DNA of 14,514 nucleotides from assembly GCA_005888075.1 (NCBI GenBank), contig VBKD01000002.1, positions 9,502-24,015 of the forward strand, in the 5' to 3' direction. The stretch's first letter is position 1. Every line of letters begins with the position of its first letter. Made by a program: the position numbers and the translations under genes. Below, in pieces: positions 13,199-14,514 of the stretch. The notes below the pieces were generated by a model. The model ran no database searches and had not been told where the DNA came from. It was given only the letters and a program-made list of their open reading frames with translations. This DNA comes from Chloroflexota bacterium. GTDB taxonomy: Bacteria > Chloroflexota > Dormibacteria > Dormibacterales > Dormibacteraceae.

Positions 13199-13858
13199 AT
13201 GCAGCTCAAAGCATCAATTCGACAGCGGATCGGCAAGCCCTCTCGCAAGCTTTATCGCGAGGGCAAGCTGGCGGCCGTGGTCTATGGCCACGACGCCCAG
13301 CCGACGCCTCTGGAGCTGGACCGCCTCGAGTTCCAGAAGGTGTTCGTCAAGTCGGGCCGCACCCACCTCCTCGACCTGGTCGTGGACGGGGGCCGCACCG
13401 AGAAGGTGCTCATCCGCGAGATCCAGACCCATCCCCGGCGCCTCGGGCCGATCCACGTCGACTTCTACCAGGTCAACCTGCAGGAGAAGATCCAGGTCGA
13501 GGTGCCGGTGCACCTGACCGGCGAGTCGGCGGCGGTCAAGCGCGGAGACGCCGACATCCTCCAACCCATTCACGCGATCCGCGTCGAGTGCTTGCCTTCC
13601 GATATTCCCGAGGGTTTCGAGGTCGACATCACACCTCTCGAAGAGATCGAGCAGGAGCTTCGCGTCTCTGACATCAGCGTGCCTAAGGGCGTGACTGTGC
13701 TCGACGATCCGGAGGAGCTGGTCGTCAAGATCGTCCACAAGCGCGAGCTCAAGGTCGAAGAGGAGATCCCGGCTGCCGAGGCCGCGATCCCGGCTGAGGG
13801 CGAGGTTGGCGCCGCCGGCGAGGCTGCCGCCGAGGAAGAAGCCGAGTCCGAGGGATGA
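13199..13858 (+). CDS. rplY: 50S ribosomal protein L25/general stress protein CTC
   Basis: A 219-aa 5S-rRNA-binding ribosomal protein of the long L25/TL5/CTC type. The N-terminal L25 domain (about 1-90) includes RKLYREGKLAAVVYG and IQTHPRRLGPIHVDFYQV. The C-terminal TL5-type beta domain (about 95-182) includes LPSDIPEGFEVDI and VPKGVTVLDDPEELVVKI. A Glu/Ala-rich tail (about 186-219) ends the protein, as in many Gram-positive CTC proteins. The ATG at 13199 is supported by AGGA at 13189-13192, 6 bases upstream, and by the family N-terminus; an in-frame ATG at 13130 would add 23 residues with no similarity and run into the divergent promoter. The stop overlaps the next start (ATGA). Confidence 0.94.
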   Translation: MQLKASIRQRIGKPSRKLYREGKLAAVVYGHDAQPTPLELDRLEFQKVFVKSGRTHLLDLVVDGGRTEKVLIREIQTHPRRLGPIHVDFYQVNLQEKIQVEVPVHLTGESAAVKRGDADILQPIHAIRVECLPSDIPEGFEVDITPLEEIEQELRVSDISVPKGVTVLDDPEELVVKIVHKRELKVEEEIPAAEAAIPAEGEVGAAGEAAAEEEAESEG

Positions 13859-14418
13859 GGCTCGCCGCCTCAGGCGGCTCGGTCTTGAACATCGACCCCA
13901 CCGTCCGGGACGCGATCTATGTCGTCCTTGGACTGGTCGTCCTGTTTGCATTTGTGGTCGCGTCGCGCCTGATCGCTCGCTTCGCCGCCGAGCAGCTCCG
14001 AAGGCGCCACGCACGTTCCGATATGGTCGCAATCACCCGGCGGGTCGTGACCCTTGCCGTCATCGTCCTGGGCATCTTCGCCGCCGTCGGCTTTGCGCTT
14101 CAGAGCGCGAACGTGGTGTTGCTCGGAGTCCTGCTCGCCACCCTGGTGGCGGCGCTGGGAGTCCAGGACCTGCTGAAGGACTACGTGTCGGGCTATTACG
14201 TCTTGCTCGAACGCCACATCCGCGTCGGAGACCATATCGCCGCTGACGTCTGGTCAGGGACGATCAGCGAGATCCGGCTGCGAGTCACGCTTTTGAGGAG
14301 CGATGCGGGGGACCTGATCATCGTTCCTAATTCCGAGCTGTTCAACAAGCCGATCACGATTCACAACGCGAACGCAGCCGAACGCGCGAGCTCGACTAAG
14401 CCAGACCACCCAGAGTGA
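13855..14418 (+). CDS. Minimal MscS-type mechanosensitive channel
   Basis: A 187-aa protein with three hydrophobic segments (about 19-43, 60-82 and 86-104), the last resembling the pore-lining TM3, and then the MscS beta domain. That domain is shown by LERHIRVGDHI (118-128), WSGTISEIRLRVTLLRSDAG and the signature IIVPNSELFNKPI. It would open under membrane tension to release solutes. At 187 aa it is much shorter than E. coli MscS (286 aa) and stops soon after the beta domain, so it lacks the large C-terminal cytoplasmic vestibule. The ATG at 13855 overlaps the L25 stop; a TTG at 13885 (LNIDPTVRD) is an alternative start lying just after a small hairpin. The 3' end overlaps the convergent gene by 23 bases. 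Confidence 0.85.
   Translation: MRLAASGGSVLNIDPTVRDAIYVVLGLVVLFAFVVASRLIARFAAEQLRRRHARSDMVAITRRVVTLAVIVLGIFAAVGFALQSANVVLLGVLLATLVAALGVQDLLKDYVSGYYVLLERHIRVGDHIAADVWSGTISEIRLRVTLLRSDAGDLIIVPNSELFNKPITIHNANAAERASSTKPDHPE
13864..13878 (+). other. Small GC-rich hairpin at the rplY-mscS junction
   Basis: GCCGCC (13864-13869), loop TCA and GGCGGC (13873-13878) form a perfect 6-bp stem six bases after the rplY stop. There is no T-tract, so it is not a standard terminator. It may stabilise the rplY message end or reduce translation of the channel gene, whose first codons it occupies if the ATG at 13855 is used. Confidence 0.3.
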
Positions 14419-14514
14419 TTCGGTAAAAAGCTTCGAGCTCGGTATCGTCGAGCTCGCACTCTTCGGCCAGGAGCTCCTGCATCATCCGCGTCGCGAGGTC
14501 AACGTGGATCTTCG
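14396..14514 (-). CDS. C-terminal fragment of an unidentified gene
   Basis: A minus-strand frame enters from the right edge and reads 38 codons to a TAG at 14398-14396. The fragment is acidic and helical, including ATRMMQELLAEE and ELDDTELEAFYRITLGGLA. It reads as a plausible protein C-terminus, but I cannot assign a family from so little sequence. It overlaps the end of the MscS-type gene by 23 bases in the convergent orientation. The plus strand after 14418 shows nothing else I can support. Confidence 0.45.
   Translation of the reverse strand, partial: KIHVDLATRMMQELLAEECELDDTELEAFYRITLGGLA

Noticed and set aside
14434..14456. Two CGAGCTCG palindromes (14434-14441 and 14449-14456)
   Set aside because: They fall within the minus-strand coding fragment, where they encode Glu-Leu pairs. 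Chance codon repetition is sufficient.

Overview
The window is a compact, GC-rich bacterial chromosome segment with no gap between genes longer than about 90 bases. It carries 15 apparently intact protein genes, one frame-disrupted acyl-CoA dehydrogenase, and the tail of a further gene at the right edge. No rRNA, tRNA, CRISPR array, insertion sequence or phage gene was seen. A LytR-CpsA-Psr cell-wall ligase, RDD and DUF4190 proteins with Pro/Gly/Tyr-rich tails, frequent TTG starts and -10-like hexamers placed a few bases before start codons suggest a monoderm, high-GC lineage. Chloroflexota, Dormibacterota or a deep actinobacterial relative would all fit. This is inference: no marker here settles the taxonomy.

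Layout. (1) 3-1291: sucD (succinyl-CoA ligase alpha), stop-start coupled to a DUF2752 membrane protein. (2) 1354-2514: acyl-CoA dehydrogenase 1, ending at a GC-rich double hairpin that also looks like the terminator of the facing operon. (3) 4230-2604, minus strand: an unrecognised 140-aa protein followed by a membrane-anchored seven-bladed YVTN beta-propeller. (4) 4263-8004, plus strand: acyl-CoA dehydrogenase 2 (broken by a net loss of about 95 nt), acyl-CoA dehydrogenase 3, then three small membrane proteins (DUF4190-like, DUF4013-like, DUF4190-like). (5) 8056-12534: an LCP ligase, a MeaB-type G-protein chaperone, and the large and small subunits of a B12-dependent acyl-CoA mutase. (6) 13126-12542, minus strand: an RDD membrane protein. 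(7) 13199-14418: ribosomal protein L25/CTC coupled to a minimal MscS-type channel. (8) 14514-14396, minus strand: C-terminal end of an unidentified gene.

The main theme is CoA-ester metabolism. The mutase would usually be labelled methylmalonyl-CoA mutase. However, its large subunit has Phe77 and Gln195 where the methylmalonyl-CoA enzyme has Tyr89 and Arg207, and its two-chain size (547 + 138 aa) matches isobutyryl-CoA mutase (IcmA/IcmB). Together with three acyl-CoA dehydrogenases this suggests interconversion and oxidation of C4 branched and straight acyl-CoAs, with MeaB protecting and loading the mutase. The link from these steps to sucD is only suggested by proximity.

Points most worth checking: the ICM-type active site; the His replacing Leu in the B12-binding SxL motif of the small subunit; whether the disrupted dehydrogenase is a real pseudogene or an assembly error; the hairpin element at 2513-2563; and the recurring leaderless-type promoters.
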